Part shown: positions 31,125-32,668 of the stretch, piece by piece | Numbering within the stretch: position 1 is the stretch's first letter | Layout: each line of letters starts with the position of its first letter | The notes under the pieces: model-generated | What the model saw: the letters and a program-made list of their open reading frames with translations, nothing else | Databases searched by the model: none | What the model was told of the DNA's origin: nothing | Translations under genes and position numbers: made by a program | Origin: Candidatus Kuenenia stuttgartensis | Lineage (GTDB): Bacteria; Planctomycetota; Planctomycetia; Pirellulales; UBA1268 | Assembly: GCA_945890755.1 (NCBI GenBank) | Contig: CAMDDA010000012.1 | Location: 1-32,668, forward strand | DNA length: 32,668 nt | Direction: 5' to 3'

Positions 31125-32668
31125 ATGCACCTCCGCGTTTTGCCCTGCGTTCGCCCGGCCGTTCTCGGGCCGCTCTGGTCGGCGATAGCCTGCGCCTGCC
31201 TGCTGTCGGCAGTCCCGGCCGGCGGCCAAGTGCCGGGAGAAACCGCCCCGCCGGCCTCGCTGCCGCCGGTCGAGCCGCTGCCGCTGGTCGCTGCCGGCAA
31301 CCCCGCCGACCGGATCATCGAGGTGCGGATCGAGGGCAACCATGCCACGGAGGCCTCGAAGCTTCCCAAGCTCGTCACCCGTGCCGGCCAGATCTTCGAT
31401 CCGCAGGCGATCGAGGAGGACGTCCGCACGCTGCATCGCTCGCGGAAGTTCGTCGACGTCCATCCGAAATATGTGCGAATGCCCGAGGGCGTGGTCGTGA
31501 TCTTCCAGGTGGTCGAGCGGCCGATGCTCCGCTACGTGAAGTACGTCGGCAATCGCTCGGTCACCAACCGCACGCTCAAGAAGAAGAGCGAGGTCGACGT
31601 CGGTGACTCGATGGACCCCTACGTCGTCGAGGAGGCCCGCCGCCGGATCGAATCCTACTACCACGAGAAGGGCTACGACTCGGCCCGCGTGACGACCGTC
31701 GAGGGGAGCAAGCCGGGTGACAAGGGGGCCGTGTTCCTCATCGACGAGGGACAGCGGCGAAAGGCGCTTTGGACGAGCTTCGTGGGCAACACGATCGCCA
31801 GCGATGCCCGGCTGCTCACGCAGATCAAGTCCAAGCCTGGCATCTTCTGGCTTATCGGCGGCGACATCGACCGCGAGGTCATCGATCAGGACGTCGAGGC
31901 GCTCACTGCCTACTACCGTAGCCTCGGCTTCTTCCAGGCGAAGGTGAGCCGCGAGGTGGAGGTGGTGCACGAGGGCAATCGCGACTGGACCGCACTCACG
32001 TTCGTGATCAACGAGGGACCGCGATACACCGTTCGCAACGTGTCGTTCATCGGCAACAGCAAGTTCAAGTCGGAGTTCCTCGAGCGCGATATCAAGCTCA
32101 AGGGGGGCGAGCACTTCAACCAGGCCAAGATGGATTCGGATCTCAACTTGATCCGCGACATCTATGGCGGCCGCGGCTTCGTGTTCGCCGACGTGCGGGC
32201 CGATCCACGCTTCCTCGAGACGCCGGGCCAGCTCGACCTCGTCTACAACGTCGAGGAGGGGCAGCGGTATCGCGTGGGCAAGATCAACGTGCGGATCCGC
32301 GGCGACCATCCGCACACGCGGCACAGCACGGTGCTCAATCGGCTCTCGCTCCGGCCCGGCGACATCCTCGACCTCCGCAAGCTCCGCGAGGACGAGCGGC
32401 GGCTGAAGTCGAGCAGCCTTTTCCTGGCCGACGCGGCCAAGGGGGAGGGGCCGAAGATCGTGTTCTCGAAGGCCGACGACATGGGCACGCGGGTGGCCGA
32501 AGAGCCGGCACCGTCCACACCGCCGTCGGGTGAGCGACCGGGCTTCCGGGGCCAGAGCCCCGACGAGGCCGAGCAGGACGAGGTGATCGATCTCGTGATC
32601 GAGGGCGAGTGGGACGCCGCCGCAGGCACGCTCGCTGCGCCTCTGGCGCCGCAGGCCCCGGCCGTGGG
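31125..32668 (+). CDS. bamA: BamA/Omp85 outer-membrane assembly factor, 5' part
   Basis: The frame is open to the window edge (514 codons). A signal peptide (about 1-33, ending near VPAGG) is followed by repeated POTRA domains: about 63-132 (IIEVRIEGNHATE), 133-210 (RYVKYVGNRSVTNRTL ... IDEGQ), 211-299 (LWTSFVGNTIAS ... INEGP), 300-380 (YTVRNVSFIGNSKF ... VEEGQ) and a fifth from 381 (YRVGKINVRIRGDHPHTR). The beta-barrel should lie beyond the window. Residues about 450-500 are an acidic, Pro-rich insertion. BamA inserts barrel proteins in the outer membrane, evidence for a diderm envelope. ATG 31125 has no clear ribosome-binding site. It is divergent from the YrdC-phosphatase gene. Confidence 0.9.
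   Translation, partial: MHLRVLPCVRPAVLGPLWSAIACACLLSAVPAGGQVPGETAPPASLPPVEPLPLVAAGNPADRIIEVRIEGNHATEASKLPKLVTRAGQIFDPQAIEEDVRTLHRSRKFVDVHPKYVRMPEGVVVIFQVVERPMLRYVKYVGNRSVTNRTLKKKSEVDVGDSMDPYVVEEARRRIESYYHEKGYDSARVTTVEGSKPGDKGAVFLIDEGQRRKALWTSFVGNTIASDARLLTQIKSKPGIFWLIGGDIDREVIDQDVEALTAYYRSLGFFQAKVSREVEVVHEGNRDWTALTFVINEGPRYTVRNVSFIGNSKFKSEFLERDIKLKGGEHFNQAKMDSDLNLIRDIYGGRGFVFADVRADPRFLETPGQLDLVYNVEEGQRYRVGKINVRIRGDHPHTRHSTVLNRLSLRPGDILDLRKLREDERRLKSSSLFLADAAKGEGPKIVFSKADDMGTRVAEEPAPSTPPSGERPGFRGQSPDEAEQDEVIDLVIEGEWDAAAGTLAAPLAPQAPAV

Overview
This is a GC-rich bacterial chromosome segment with frequent GTG starts. It carries several markers of Planctomycetota, probably Pirellulales: a DUF1559 pseudopilin-like protein, a secreted ThuA plus DUF1080 protein, an exported Cys/His-rich protein, an EF-hand remnant, and a long planctomycete-style protein of unknown function. 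The outer-membrane assembly factor BamA fits a diderm envelope. The placement comes from family content only; there is no rRNA gene in the window.

Layout. 1-4.8 kb: a tandem pair of M16 peptidases (one with the zinc motif, one lipoprotein without it), an EF-hand gene remnant, and an RsmC-like methyltransferase, converging on a fold-III ornithine/lysine decarboxylase (5.0-6.1 kb). 6.3-8.3 kb: a small lipoprotein and a DUF1559 protein, then the fluoride channel crcB and tRNA-Pro(UGG). 8.3-10.4 kb: parB and parA with two good parS sites just upstream. 10.6-13.5 kb: a DUF1015 protein and ahcY, with a third, weaker parS-like site between them. 13.5-14.05 kb: a gene-poor stretch packed with palindromic repeats. 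14.1-17.2 kb: trpF, an ExeA-like AAA ATPase, and the Cys-rich exported protein. 17.4-21.2 kb: carA, ThuA-DUF1080 and mutY on the minus strand. 21.3-28.2 kb: a TPR-like protein, tmk, holB (DNA polymerase III delta'), a 909-residue exported protein and fumC on the plus strand. 28.2-30.9 kb: a hypothetical protein, rpiB and a YrdC/low-molecular-weight phosphatase fusion on the minus strand. 31.1 kb to the end: the POTRA part of bamA, cut by the window edge.

Most genes are housekeeping: chromosome segregation, replication and repair, nucleotide, tryptophan and one-carbon metabolism, the TCA cycle, polyamines and envelope assembly. The unusual layer is the repeats. Family P (ATACAAG ... GATC / GATC ... 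CTTGTAT) is an inverted pair of hairpin units found at seven loci. Family G is a REP-like hairpin preceded by GTAG, with compensating stem variants, arranged as inverted pairs and as a 36-bp tandem array. Family C is a 90-bp palindromic element present twice. There is also a single 133-bp element bounded by 25-bp inverted repeats. Family P has entered coding sequence: one copy lies in frame in the signal-peptide region of the second M16 protein, another provides that gene's stop codon and borders the broken EF-hand gene, and a third abuts the DUF1015 stop codon. No transposase or RAYT gene is in the window, so any mobilising enzyme would act in trans.
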